Part shown: positions 35,064 through 42,775 of the stretch, piece after piece
Layout: every line of letters starts with the position of its first letter
How positions within the stretch are numbered: position 1 is the first letter of the stretch
Assembly (NCBI GenBank): GCA_050260255.1
Contig: JBLNBW010000334.1
Coordinates: forward strand, 1 to 48,115
Source: JAQGMV01 sp050260255
GTDB taxonomy: Bacteria; Pseudomonadota; Gammaproteobacteria; Burkholderiales; SG8-41
Reading direction: 5' to 3'
DNA: 48,115 bases
The notes under the pieces: model-generated
Told to the model about the DNA's origin: nothing
Seen by the model: only the letters and a program-made list of their open reading frames with translations
Database searches by the model: none
Translations under genes and position numbers: made by a program

Positions 35064-36029
35064 TTACTCCGCCTGTATGTTCGCAGCTTTGATGACTTTG
35101 CCCCAGCGCGCGATTTCCGACTTGAGATAAGCCGCAGCACGATCGGGAGTGGATCCTACGGTCTCCGCGCCTTCTTTCGCGAATCGCGCTTTCACGTCCG
35201 GCCTCGACACCACCGCCGCGGTGTCGCGCGAAATGCGCTGCACGAGCGCGTCGGGCGTCTTCGCCGGCGCGAAGAGCATGAACCACGCCGTCGCTTCGAA
35301 CCCCGGCACACCGGCTTCGGCGACCGTCGGCACGTCCGGCATCGCGGGCGAACGCTTCGGCGACGTCACCGCGAGCGCGCGTATGCGTCCCGACTGCAGA
35401 TGCGGCGTTACCGAAATGATCGTGGCGAACATCATTTGCACCTGCCCCGCGAGGAGATCGGTCAGCGCGGGCGCGGCGCCCTTGTACGGCACATGATTGA
35501 GCGCCACGCCGGCCATGTTCTCGAACATCGCGGCCGAGAGATGCGGCGGCGTGCCGTTGCCGGACGATGCATAGTTGAGCTGACCCGGCTTCCCCTTTGC
35601 GAGCGCGATGAGGTCCTTCACCGATTTCGCAGGCACCGCCGTGTTGACGACGAGCACGCTGGGCTGCGTGGCCACCAGGGATATCGCCTCGAAATCCCTC
35701 ACCGGGTCGTAAGGCAGCTTCTTGAACAGCGTCGCGTTGATCGCGTGCGCGGTGTTGGTGAGCAGCAGATTGTGGCCGTCCGGCACGGCGTGCGCCGCGA
35801 GATCGGCGCCCAGCGTCGTGCCGGCGCCGGGACGGTTGTCCACCACGACCTGCTGCCCCCAGCGCTCGGTCAAGTGCGGCGTCAGCGAGCGCGCAACGAT
35901 GTCCACGCCGCCGCCCGCGGGGAAAGGCACGATGAGGCGCACCGGCTTCAACGGAAAATCGGTCTGCGCAGCACGAACCGCGCCGCCGGCGAGCAATGCG
36001 GCGAGCGCCGCAACGATGTATCGATGCAT
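35064..36029 (-). CDS. Bug/TctC-family periplasmic solute-binding protein, copy 2
   Basis: The 321-residue precursor has a signal peptide (about 1-20, ALAALLAGGAVRA). Signature segments are FPLKPVRLIVPFPAGGGVDI, VVVDNRPGAGTTLGADLAA, YASSGNGTPPHLSAAMFE and VPYKGAAPALTDLLAGQVQM. ATG 36029 has GAGGAGATGGTC upstream. It ends RWGKVIKAANIQAE, parallel to the end of copy 1, but the ligand-contacting loops differ (GGGVDI versus GGSNDI; GNGTPPHL versus GSGSINHL), suggesting a different or broadened ligand. It follows the MmgE/PrpD gene by 87 bases. Confidence 0.92.
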   Translation of the reverse strand: MHRYIVAALAALLAGGAVRAAQTDFPLKPVRLIVPFPAGGGVDIVARSLTPHLTERWGQQVVVDNRPGAGTTLGADLAAHAVPDGHNLLLTNTAHAINATLFKKLPYDPVRDFEAISLVATQPSVLVVNTAVPAKSVKDLIALAKGKPGQLNYASSGNGTPPHLSAAMFENMAGVALNHVPYKGAAPALTDLLAGQVQMMFATIISVTPHLQSGRIRALAVTSPKRSPAMPDVPTVAEAGVPGFEATAWFMLFAPAKTPDALVQRISRDTAAVVSRPDVKARFAKEGAETVGSTPDRAAAYLKSEIARWGKVIKAANIQAE

Positions 36030-36116
36030 GACCATCTCCTCTGATCTTTGTTGTCGCGTGACGGGCCGGCCGAGTCGCGCCGAAAACGGCTGCAGCATGC
36101 GGCCCCCGCGGGTCGA

Positions 36117-37541
36117 TTACTGCCTGGCGTGTGCGCGCACCGCCTCGCTCAACATGCGCGTCAACGTCTCGGTGCTTTCCATCCGCTCGAGCTCGGCGAC
36201 GGCGCCCGCAATCTCGCGTGCCGCTTGCACGCCGATCGTCTTGCACGCCAGCTCGACGAACTTGCGATCGAGCTCGGCATGCGTCATCGGGTCTTCCGGC
36301 GTTCCCTTGCGGTACAGCACTTCCACTTCCAGCGTTCTGCCGTCGCGTGTGACCACCACCGCGCGGCACGCCACGCGCAGCTTGCCGCCGCTCGCGTCGT
36401 ACCGCGGCTCGAGCGCCACGCGCACCCGTCGAATGAAGTCCAGCACCGCCGGGTCGCGCATCGTCTGCTCGTTGAACTCGTCGGCCGTCGCCTTGCGACG
36501 CAGCGCCATGACAGCCATGCCATAGCAAAGATTCATCTGGGCGGCGAGCACGCCCTGCACCTGCGCGGGATCGTAATGCCACCCGCAATGGTGCAGCGTG
36601 TTGGTGCTGACGTACGCCGTCACTTCGCGTATGTCATCGGCTTCGAGCGCATGATCGCGCATGATGCGGTCGATGGCGCTCATCGCCGTGATGCTGCCGT
36701 TCGACGCGGGCGCCGGCTTGTAGCCGACCGACAGAATGTCCCAGCGCGTGCCGAGCTCCGCTGCGAGCTCCGCGCCCGCATAGTCGCCCACCAGCGTGCT
36801 CATGAAGCCGCCGTACGGGGCTTCGAGCACGTCCGGAATGCCGGTGTAATCGAGGGCGGCGAGTCGCGCGGCATAGACGCCGCTTTGCGCAGCGCGCCCC
36901 GAGTGGAAGCCCTTCGCCATTGCGCCTTCCTGCACCGCCATGAGCCCCGCGGCCTGCGAGCCCGCAATGCCGAGGGCATGGCGCATGCGGCCGGCATCGA
37001 GACCCAGCAGGCGCCCCGCGGCCGCGCCGGCAACCAGTGCGCCGGTCGTACCCTGATTGTGATAGCCGCGCGTGAACATGCCGCCCTTGCACGCCATGCC
37101 GACCCGTATGCCGATCTCCGCGCCCGCGACGACGGCGGTGATCGCATCGCGGCCCGAGTAACGGCCGGCTTCCGCCAGCGCGAGAACGGCCGGAACCGAC
37201 GTCGCGCCCGGATGCAGCGTGGCGCCGATGTGAATCTCGTCGAGCTGGAAAGCATGCGCGCTCGTCCCATTCACGAGCGCCGCATGCGAGGGCGACGTGC
37301 GCTGCGGGAGGCCCAGCACTTGCGAAGGACCGTCGCCGATATCCTCGCTCACCATGGCGGCAAGCCTGCGCACCGAGGCGAGCGTGGCGCCGAACAGGCA
37401 GCAACCCAGCGTGTCGAGTATCGAAGTCTTCGCCTTGGCGACGACGTCCGAAGGCAGACGCTCGAATTGCAGCGCCGATGCGAACTCGGCGAGCCTGCGC
37501 GTTGCGTCCGCTGCCGCAGGATCAGTCTTATGCATTGTCAT
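36117..37541 (-). CDS. MmgE/PrpD family protein (2-methylcitrate dehydratase-like)
   Basis: The 474-residue cytoplasmic protein belongs to the family of 2-methylcitrate dehydratase, cis-aconitate decarboxylase and iminodisuccinate epimerase. It has ILDTLGCCLFGA (~41-52), VNGTSAHAFQLDEIHIGATLHP (shown in part), KGFHSGRAAQSGVYAARLA and YKPAPASNG. No prpB or prpC is nearby, so a classical methylcitrate role is unlikely. It lies between the enolase-superfamily gene and a Bug gene. Dehydration, epimerisation or decarboxylation of the pathway acid are the options. An ATG two codons in is an alternative start. Confidence 0.88.
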   Translation of the reverse strand: MTMHKTDPAAADATRRLAEFASALQFERLPSDVVAKAKTSILDTLGCCLFGATLASVRRLAAMVSEDIGDGPSQVLGLPQRTSPSHAALVNGTSAHAFQLDEIHIGATLHPGATSVPAVLALAEAGRYSGRDAITAVVAGAEIGIRVGMACKGGMFTRGYHNQGTTGALVAGAAAGRLLGLDAGRMRHALGIAGSQAAGLMAVQEGAMAKGFHSGRAAQSGVYAARLAALDYTGIPDVLEAPYGGFMSTLVGDYAGAELAAELGTRWDILSVGYKPAPASNGSITAMSAIDRIMRDHALEADDIREVTAYVSTNTLHHCGWHYDPAQVQGVLAAQMNLCYGMAVMALRRKATADEFNEQTMRDPAVLDFIRRVRVALEPRYDASGGKLRVACRAVVVTRDGRTLEVEVLYRKGTPEDPMTHAELDRKFVELACKTIGVQAAREIAGAVAELERMESTETLTRMLSEAVRAHARQ

Positions 37542-37550
37542 GGGGTTTGC

Positions 37551-37585
37551 TCCTCACTCCTCACTCCTCACCCCTCACTCCTCAC
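37551..37585. repeat. TCCTCAC heptad array (five units), copy 3 of the GTGAGGA repeat
   Basis: Five head-to-tail heptads, TCCTCAC with the fourth reading CCCTCAC, fill most of the 50-base gap between the MmgE/PrpD and enolase-superfamily genes. The complement is GTGAGGA, the word that builds the elements at 14.9 and 20.3 kb. No inverted second arm is present here. Confidence 0.85.
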
Positions 37586-37591
37586 CGGAGC

Positions 37592-38743
37592 TCACGGTCC
37601 CTCGTCTGCCGGCGTGCGCAGCTTGCGCTGCGGATACACCTTGCCCGGGTATTTTTTGAGCGCCTCCTCGTCGACGTCTATGCCCAGGCCCGGCGTCGTC
37701 GGCAGCGTGATGTAGCCGTTCTTGGGCTTCAACTGGTTCGGCGAGATCTGATCGCAGAAATCGACGAACGGCAGGAAGTACTCCGTGATGATGAAGTTGG
37801 GCATCACTGCCGACGCGTGCACCGTGGATGCGAGCGCAACGAGCGTCGAGTTGTAGTTGTGCGGGGACATGGCGACGAGGAAGGATTCCGCCATCGCGGC
37901 GATCTCCTTGAGCTCCAGTATGCCGCCTACGCACGCGACGTCCGGATTCAGGATGTCGGCCGCGCGCTTCTCCAGCAGCGGACGAAAGCCGGTCTTGGTG
38001 TACGTCGCCTCGCCGATGACCACCGGAATCGGTATCTCGCGGCGGATCTGCGCAAGCTCGTCCGTGAACTCGGCCTGGCATGACTCTTCCATCCAGTACA
38101 GATTGAATTCGGCCAGCCGCTTGTCGAGGCGTATCGCGTGCATGGGGGCGAGACGGCGGTGCTGGTCGATGAGGAGATCGACATCGGGACCGACCGCGTC
38201 GCGTATCGCTTTGGTGACGCGCACCGCACGCTCCTCCGCCTCTTTCGGTATCCAGGTGCGCCACGGCGCCGGCAGCGGATCGAACTTGAGCGCGGTCCAC
38301 CCTTGTGCGACGACCTTCTCGGCGGCGCGCGCGTAGTCCGCGGGCTCTTTGAGGCCGTAGCTCCAGCCGTTGGCATAAACGCGGATCTTGTCGCGGCAGC
38401 GTCCGCCGAGCAGGTTGTAGACCGGCTGCTTGCACGCCTTGCCGACGATGTCCCACATCGCCTGCTCGATGCCGCTGATCGCGCAGAACAGCTCCACCGA
38501 GCCGCGGCGCGCCGCGTAATCGTCGAAGGCGAATTGGGTGAAATGCTTGATATCGAACGGGCTGCGGCCGACCATGTAGGGCCCGAGCGCCTCGAGCTGC
38601 GCCATGACGGCGCGATCACGGTCGTATTGCGAATAGGCCTCGCCCCAGCCGTGTATGCCTTCGTCGGTCTCGACCTTCACGAAGATCAGATTTTTCCGCC
38701 AGCCGGGATGGACGGTATAGCTTTTGACTGCGGTGATTTTCAT
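37592..38743 (-). CDS. Mandelate racemase/muconate lactonizing enzyme family protein, probable acid-sugar dehydratase
   Basis: The 383-residue enolase-superfamily enzyme should abstract a proton alpha to a carboxylate with Mg2+. Candidate metal ligands are Asp193 (LLIDQHRRL), Glu219 (WMEES) and Glu245 (VIGEAT); Asp267 and His295 (SPHNYNS) would form the base dyad, and Lys153 (LKFDP) lies on strand 2. Asp-x-His in the barrel and the C-terminal His recall dehydratases of aldonic acids or tartrate rather than muconate cycloisomerases. ATG 38743 gives the family start MKITAVKSYTV. It is the first gene after the LysR gene, with its own -10 box and a palindrome upstream. The substrate is unknown. 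Confidence 0.88.
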   Translation of the reverse strand: MKITAVKSYTVHPGWRKNLIFVKVETDEGIHGWGEAYSQYDRDRAVMAQLEALGPYMVGRSPFDIKHFTQFAFDDYAARRGSVELFCAISGIEQAMWDIVGKACKQPVYNLLGGRCRDKIRVYANGWSYGLKEPADYARAAEKVVAQGWTALKFDPLPAPWRTWIPKEAEERAVRVTKAIRDAVGPDVDLLIDQHRRLAPMHAIRLDKRLAEFNLYWMEESCQAEFTDELAQIRREIPIPVVIGEATYTKTGFRPLLEKRAADILNPDVACVGGILELKEIAAMAESFLVAMSPHNYNSTLVALASTVHASAVMPNFIITEYFLPFVDFCDQISPNQLKPKNGYITLPTTPGLGIDVDEEALKKYPGKVYPQRKLRTPADEGP

Positions 38744-38776
38744 GGCGCTTGCCTCGGTGCGTTTTACAGAGGGGGG

Positions 38777-38782
38777 ATAATA
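38777..38782 (-). promoter_or_regulatory. -10 box of the dehydratase gene
   Basis: TATTAT on the minus strand predicts a start near 38770, about 27 bases before the ATG. No -35 is recognisable, which fits a promoter needing an activator such as the adjacent LysR protein. Confidence 0.4.
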
Positions 38783-38815
38783 CCGGGATAGCCGCGCGAT
38801 GCGGTTCGTATCTTA

Positions 38816-38830
38816 TGAAAGCCGCTTTCA
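38816..38830. promoter_or_regulatory. Candidate LysR operator palindrome
   Basis: TGAAAGCCGCTTTCA is a perfect 6-3-6 inverted repeat lying nine bases past the LysR stop and centred about 53 bases upstream of the predicted dehydratase transcript start, where LysR-type activators bind. It is T-N13-A, not the textbook T-N11-A. It could instead be a weak hairpin at the lysR end. Confidence 0.4.
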
Positions 38831-38838
38831 CGGCTTCT

Positions 38839-39780
38839 TTATGCACGCGGCTGCGGCCCTGTCTCGCTTTCCTTCGCAACCTCCGCTTCCTCCTTCCCGA
38901 GGAGAACGCCGCGCAGCAGTCGCACCGACATCGGAAGCATCGCCGTCTTGCGGGTGAAGATGCACGTCTGAAGCTGCGCCCAGCCGTCGAGCAGCGGAAT
39001 GCAGCGGAACCGGTGCAGTTTCGCATAGGGCGCGGCGCTCTGCTCCGGCATGACGGCTACACCCATCCCGGCTTCGACCAGCCGGCGCATGCCTTCCTGC
39101 GTGGTCGTCTGGACGCGCGACTTGATCCTGAAGCCGTTGTCCGCGGCAGCCGTCGTGACGAGCCGCCACATCATGGTGCTTTCCGCATGCAGCAGGAAAT
39201 CGCAGTCCGCGGCGTCCGCAAACCGCACGCTGCGCCTGCGGCTCAGCGGATGGTCGAGCGGCACGACGAGCACCAGCCGCACCTTCCGATAGGGCGCGAC
39301 GTCGAGCTCCGGATCGCTCGGTGCCAGCATGGCGAGCCCGATGTCCACATCGCCGGCAGCAACCGCCTGCACGATCTGCGCGCTGCGCCGCTCGTCGAGA
39401 AAGATGCGCACATGTGGGTACCGCATGGCGAAGCGCTGTATGTCCTGCGGCAGCGTGTCGAGCATGCTGGTCGGATTGGCGCTCACGCGCACTTCCCCGC
39501 GCACGCCGCGCGCATAGTCGGTGAGCTTGCCCTGCGCGGCCTCGAGCGCGGCCAGTATGTCGCGCGCATCGTCGGCAAGCGAGCGTCCTGCCGGAGTGGG
39601 GCGCACACCCGTGTTCGAGCGCTCGAGCAGCTGCACGTCGAGCTGCGCTTCGAGATCCGCGATGCGCTTGCTGATCGCAGGCGTGGTGATCCGTTCCCGC
39701 TCGGCCGCTCTTGCCATGCTGCGCTCTTCCACCACGGCGAGAAACAGCCGCAGCGTGGTCGGATCCAGCGGTTGGGCCAC
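38839..39780 (-). CDS. LysR-family transcriptional regulator
   Basis: The 313-residue protein has an N-terminal winged helix-turn-helix (about 8-65: LRLFLAVVEERSMARAAERE, ISKRIADLEAQLDVQLLERS) and a C-terminal two-lobed effector domain (about 95-300: VRVSANPTSMLDTLPQDIQ, GMRRLVEAGMGVAVMPEQSA). The residue before the recognition helix is Thr-Thr-Pro, as in many LysR proteins. GTG 39780 is eight bases after the dehydrogenase stop, so both may be co-transcribed. It probably senses the pathway acid and activates the dehydratase promoter just downstream; same-strand placement rather than divergence is slightly unusual. Confidence 0.92.
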   Translation of the reverse strand: MAQPLDPTTLRLFLAVVEERSMARAAERERITTPAISKRIADLEAQLDVQLLERSNTGVRPTPAGRSLADDARDILAALEAAQGKLTDYARGVRGEVRVSANPTSMLDTLPQDIQRFAMRYPHVRIFLDERRSAQIVQAVAAGDVDIGLAMLAPSDPELDVAPYRKVRLVLVVPLDHPLSRRRSVRFADAADCDFLLHAESTMMWRLVTTAAADNGFRIKSRVQTTTQEGMRRLVEAGMGVAVMPEQSAAPYAKLHRFRCIPLLDGWAQLQTCIFTRKTAMLPMSVRLLRGVLLGKEEAEVAKESETGPQPRA

Positions 39781-39788
39781 GGATATTC

Positions 39789-40676
39789 TCAGGAGCTCGC
39801 CGCGACGACGGCCTCGATGACGGGATGAATGCTGTCGGGCTCGCGTCCGCCGAAACGTTCGCGCAGCCCGAGCCCGGCGACGTCCAGCAGCTTCGCACGC
39901 GTACCACGCGTCATGCGCGACGACGAGCCTATGGAACGCAGCAGATCGAGCGCTTCGGACATCTCGTGCACGCGCCGCTCGGCATGTACCGCCGTGCCGC
40001 AGACGTAGCGCTTGATGGTCTGCTCGAACGGGCGCTCGTCCATGGACGCCGCGATGCTCTTCGCGACGGGTTCCAGTATGCCGTGACGATGCGCGGCTTC
40101 GAGCGCTTCGATCAGCACTGCCGCGAGACCCTTCATGCTGACGCTGCGGATCAGTTTCATCGCCGTCGCAGCGCCGGCTTTCTCCGATACGACCTCGATG
40201 TTCATGCCGTACGGCGCAAACAGCTCGCGAAAGCGCTGTGCGTGTCCGCCGCTCGCAACAATCGGCGTCGCGATGCCGCCGAGCGGGACCGAGCCCATGA
40301 TCGCCGCATCGACGAAAGCCGCTTTGCCGTCGAGCAGGCGCTCGCCTTTTTCCATCGTTTCGACCGCTGCCGTGCTCCCGTCCACGTACATGTGATCGCC
40401 GCGCAGATACGGACGCACGGTGCGCAGCGCGCTCAGCGCCACACGACCCGGCGTTACGCCGATGATGACGTCCGCGCGCTCGGCAAGATCGCGCGGCCTG
40501 GCGACGAGCTCGACGCCCGCTTCCGCCGCTCGCGCGCGCAACGGGTCGTCGTGCGCTGCGCGGGCGCCGGAGCGGCTGTACGCGACGATGCCCGACAAAC
40601 CTTTTTCAGTAAGGCCGCGCGCGAAGTGGTATGCCACCTCGCCGAAGCCGAGAAAACCGAGCTTCACCTGCTGCAT
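39789..40676 (-). CDS. NAD(P)-dependent beta-hydroxyacid dehydrogenase family protein with DUF1932 C-terminus
   Basis: The 295-residue protein has a Rossmann domain starting LGFLGFGEVAYHFARGL (GFGEVA nucleotide loop), VIIGVTPGRVALSAL and YVDGSTAAVETMEKGERLL, then catalytic Lys174 in GAATAMKLIRSVSMKGLAAV. The rest (about 190-260, GILEPVAKSIAAS to HAERRVHEMSEA) fits DUF1932, found in relatives of 3-hydroxyisobutyrate and 6-phosphogluconate dehydrogenases. It should oxidise a beta-hydroxy acid. AGGGGA precedes ATG 40676. It heads the leftward catabolic block, eight bases before lysR, and is divergent from csbD. Confidence 0.87.
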   Translation of the reverse strand: MQQVKLGFLGFGEVAYHFARGLTEKGLSGIVAYSRSGARAAHDDPLRARAAEAGVELVARPRDLAERADVIIGVTPGRVALSALRTVRPYLRGDHMYVDGSTAAVETMEKGERLLDGKAAFVDAAIMGSVPLGGIATPIVASGGHAQRFRELFAPYGMNIEVVSEKAGAATAMKLIRSVSMKGLAAVLIEALEAAHRHGILEPVAKSIAASMDERPFEQTIKRYVCGTAVHAERRVHEMSEALDLLRSIGSSSRMTRGTRAKLLDVAGLGLRERFGGREPDSIHPVIEAVVAASS

Positions 40677-40729
40677 CCAAAGTCCCCTCTGTTTTTGTGC
40701 GCCGCTCGCGTGGCGCGGGCGGCATTATC

Positions 40730-40762
40730 GCGTACCTCTGCCCGCCGCCGCGCGGGGTACGC
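40730..40762. promoter_or_regulatory. Inverted repeat between the dehydrogenase and csbD genes
   Basis: GCGTACC (40730-40736) and GGTACGC (40756-40762) form a perfect 7-bp inverted repeat separated by 19 bases in the 139-base divergent gap. It could be a two-half-site operator or a chance match in GC-rich DNA. Confidence 0.3.
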
Positions 40763-40815
40763 GGTTTGCAGCCCGAGAGGGCGGGTTTTAATTTCAACTT
40801 GATAGGAAATCGACC

Positions 40816-41001
40816 ATGAACAAGGACCAGGTGAAAGGCGGCGCCAAGGACGTGGCAGGCAAGACGCAGGAAGAAGCGGGCAAGCTCGTCGGCAGCGAAG
40901 AGCAGCAGGCCAAAGGCCTTGCGAAGCAGGGCGAAGGCAAGCTGCAGAAAGGCGTGGGCGACGCGAAAGAAAAGATCGACGACGCGCTCAAAGGCAGCTG
41001 A
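40816..41001 (+). CDS. CsbD family small stress protein
   Basis: The 61-residue hydrophilic protein starts MNKDQVKGGAKDVAGKTQEE and consists of charged helical repeats rich in Lys, Glu, Gln and Gly, as in CsbD/YjbJ. Relatives are induced by general stress or stationary phase; their molecular job is not established. TAGGAAATCGACC before ATG 40816 is the ribosome binding site, and TTTAATTT about 25 bases upstream of it may be a -10 region. A strong intrinsic terminator follows at 41048. It is a single-gene transcript, divergent from the dehydrogenase gene. Confidence 0.92.
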   Translation: MNKDQVKGGAKDVAGKTQEEAGKLVGSEEQQAKGLAKQGEGKLQKGVGDAKEKIDDALKGS

Positions 41002-41047
41002 TGCGCGATGCGCCGCGCTTCCCGCAATCGGGACGCGGTCGTTCAAC

Positions 41048-41072
41048 ACGGGACGGTGCGCCGTCCCGTTTT
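41048..41072 (+). terminator. Rho-independent terminator after csbD
   Basis: ACGGGACGG-TGCG-CCGTCCCGT forms a perfect 9-bp stem with a four-base loop, followed by TTTTC. It lies 47 bases past the csbD stop and 23 bases before the end of the convergent BON gene. The U-tract is only on the plus strand. Confidence 0.85.
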
Positions 41073-41094
41073 CATTGAATGGGCGCGCTGTGCG

Positions 41095-41667
41095 CTAACT
41101 TCCGCCGCGCTCTCTGGTCGACCCCGACGGCGGGCTCGTCATGCTGGTTGGCCGCCCCGTGGTTCCGCTCGTTCCCGCGAGATTGCCAAGCTCGCTCGCG
41201 CTCGCCCCCGCAGTCGCCATCGCCTGCTCGCCGCGCGCAACGGTGATGCGGTTGTCGACGTCGTTGGCGCGTATGCAGTCGGCGGCGATGTCTTCGATCA
41301 TGTACTTCATGCGGCGCTCCGGCACGCTGCCCTCGAGCACGACGGCGCCATTGCGTACTGCCACCGATACGTCGCTCGCGTCCAGACGCGGATCCGCGGC
41401 GAGCCTCTCGCAGATGTCTTCCCGGATGCGATCGTCCGAGCGTCTGTAGCTGCGCGGCATGCGGTTGCGCGCGCGCACTTGCGCCGGATCTTCCATGAAG
41501 AACGCCGCCTGCCGGGCGCCTTCGCTTTCGCCGCCGTATCGTGTCCCGCCCCAGCCGTGGGGCATGTCGGTTCCTCCGCTGCCGGCGCCGGTTCTCGGAT
41601 ACCCGCCTGCTTCATTGCTGCCGGTGTAATCGCGCGGGCCGAAACGCCCGGTGTCTTGATCGCCCAT
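41095..41667 (-). CDS. BON-domain protein
   Basis: The 190-residue protein starts MGDQDTGRFGPRDYTGSNEA, with a Gly-rich polar first 50 residues, a short RNRMPRSYRRSDDRIREDIC segment and one BON domain (about 75-150: ICERLAADPRLDASDVSVAV, GAVVLEGSVPERRMKYMIED). A Gly/Ser/Thr-rich tail follows. BON domains bind phospholipid or envelope surfaces, but no signal peptide is visible with this start. ATG 41667 has GGAGGAAAAACG directly upstream, so it is preferred to the ATG at 41772. It is divergent from the M48 protease gene. Such proteins often accompany stress genes; the role here is unknown. Confidence 0.82.
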   Translation of the reverse strand: MGDQDTGRFGPRDYTGSNEAGGYPRTGAGSGGTDMPHGWGGTRYGGESEGARQAAFFMEDPAQVRARNRMPRSYRRSDDRIREDICERLAADPRLDASDVSVAVRNGAVVLEGSVPERRMKYMIEDIAADCIRANDVDNRITVARGEQAMATAGASASELGNLAGTSGTTGRPTSMTSPPSGSTRERGGS

Positions 41668-41770
41668 CGTTTTTCCTCCGTACGAGTATCCCCAAAAGGC
41701 TGCAAGGCCTGTGCCCCGCGCCGACCGGCATGCAAATTGCACCACCGCGGCCAGTCCGAACGAGGAGTCC

Positions 41771-42775
41771 ATGCCACGTATTCACGTGTTGGTGCTTACC
41801 GCACTGCTCGCGGCCTGCGCGCAGGTCGGGCAGCAGCCGTCGAATGTTCCGGCGCAGCGCGCATCGCCGGCGCGCGCGTCCGCGATGACGGTGCCGCCCG
41901 GACTCATCGCCGACCAGATCCGCTTGTTCCAGGTTTCGTATCCGCTTCTGCGCGCCGCGCACGAATGGTGCCGCGACGGCGCGGTGTACGGCATGGGCCT
42001 TTATGCCCTCAACCGGTACACGATGGGCGCGTATGCCAACGTCGCCTGGCAATACGGCATCGGCGATCAGATGCGCGTTCTGGCCGCCACACGCGACGGC
42101 CCCGCATACCGCGCCGGGCTCACTGCGGGCGACGTCATCCTCAGCGTGAACGGCGACCCTGCGCCGACCACCGCTGCCTCGACGCGCGCGTTCGCGCTGA
42201 AGATGGCGCAGATCGCGCGCGTGGGAACGCCGGTGACGCTCGCAGTGCAGCGTGGCGACGAAACGGTAACGGCAACGGTGCAGCCGGAGAAGTTATGCGG
42301 CTATCAGGTGCAGGTCACCGAAGTGCCGCAGGTCAACGCGCGCACCGATGGCCGGCGGACCATATTCATCACGCGCGGCATGCTCGACTTTGCACAAAGC
42401 GACGCCGAACTCGCGCTGGTGGTCGGACACGAGATCGCGCACAACGCGATGGGCCATCTCAATGCGCGCACGCAGCTCATGCGCTCGCTCGCTGCGGCCG
42501 GCCGTCCGCCGGACACCGAGACCGCCAACGGCATGACGCCGGCGTTTTCGCAAGCGCTCGAGATGGAGGCAGACCACATGGGCCTCTACATCGTCGCGCG
42601 CGCCGGCATGCCGGTGAACGATGCGCCGCGCTTCATCGAGCGTCTTGCCACCACCGCCGGCGGCAATGTGCAGGCACGCACGCATCCCGCGAGCACTGCG
42701 CGCATCGCCGCGATCAACCGCACCGTTAGCGAGATCGAAAAGAAGCGCCTCGCCGGCCTGCCGCTCACGCCATAG
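41771..42775 (+). CDS. M48-family metalloprotease lipoprotein with PDZ domain
   Basis: The 334-residue protein has a lipoprotein signal with lipobox LAAC (Cys16), so it should be membrane-anchored on the periplasmic side. A PDZ-like domain at about 95-170 (LTAGDVILSVNGDPAPTTAA) precedes the peptidase domain, with zinc motif HEIAH (220-224) and third ligand Glu264 in EMEADHMG. PDZ inserted before the M48 core is found in a group of periplasmic quality-control proteases. GAGGAGTCC precedes ATG 41771. It is divergent from the BON gene. The natural substrate is unknown. Confidence 0.9.
   Translation: MPRIHVLVLTALLAACAQVGQQPSNVPAQRASPARASAMTVPPGLIADQIRLFQVSYPLLRAAHEWCRDGAVYGMGLYALNRYTMGAYANVAWQYGIGDQMRVLAATRDGPAYRAGLTAGDVILSVNGDPAPTTAASTRAFALKMAQIARVGTPVTLAVQRGDETVTATVQPEKLCGYQVQVTEVPQVNARTDGRRTIFITRGMLDFAQSDAELALVVGHEIAHNAMGHLNARTQLMRSLAAAGRPPDTETANGMTPAFSQALEMEADHMGLYIVARAGMPVNDAPRFIERLATTAGGNVQARTHPASTARIAAINRTVSEIEKKRLAGLPLTP

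Noticed and set aside
36117..37541. prpD of a methylcitrate cycle
   Set aside because: No prpB, prpC or acnD nearby; the neighbours indicate another acid pathway, so only the family name is given.
37551..37585. CRISPR-like short tandem array
   Set aside because: The repeats are 7 bp with no spacers, and no cas genes are near.
36048..37715. Plus-strand open frame of 555 codons
   Set aside because: Antisense to the MmgE/PrpD gene and runs through the heptad repeat; not protein-like.
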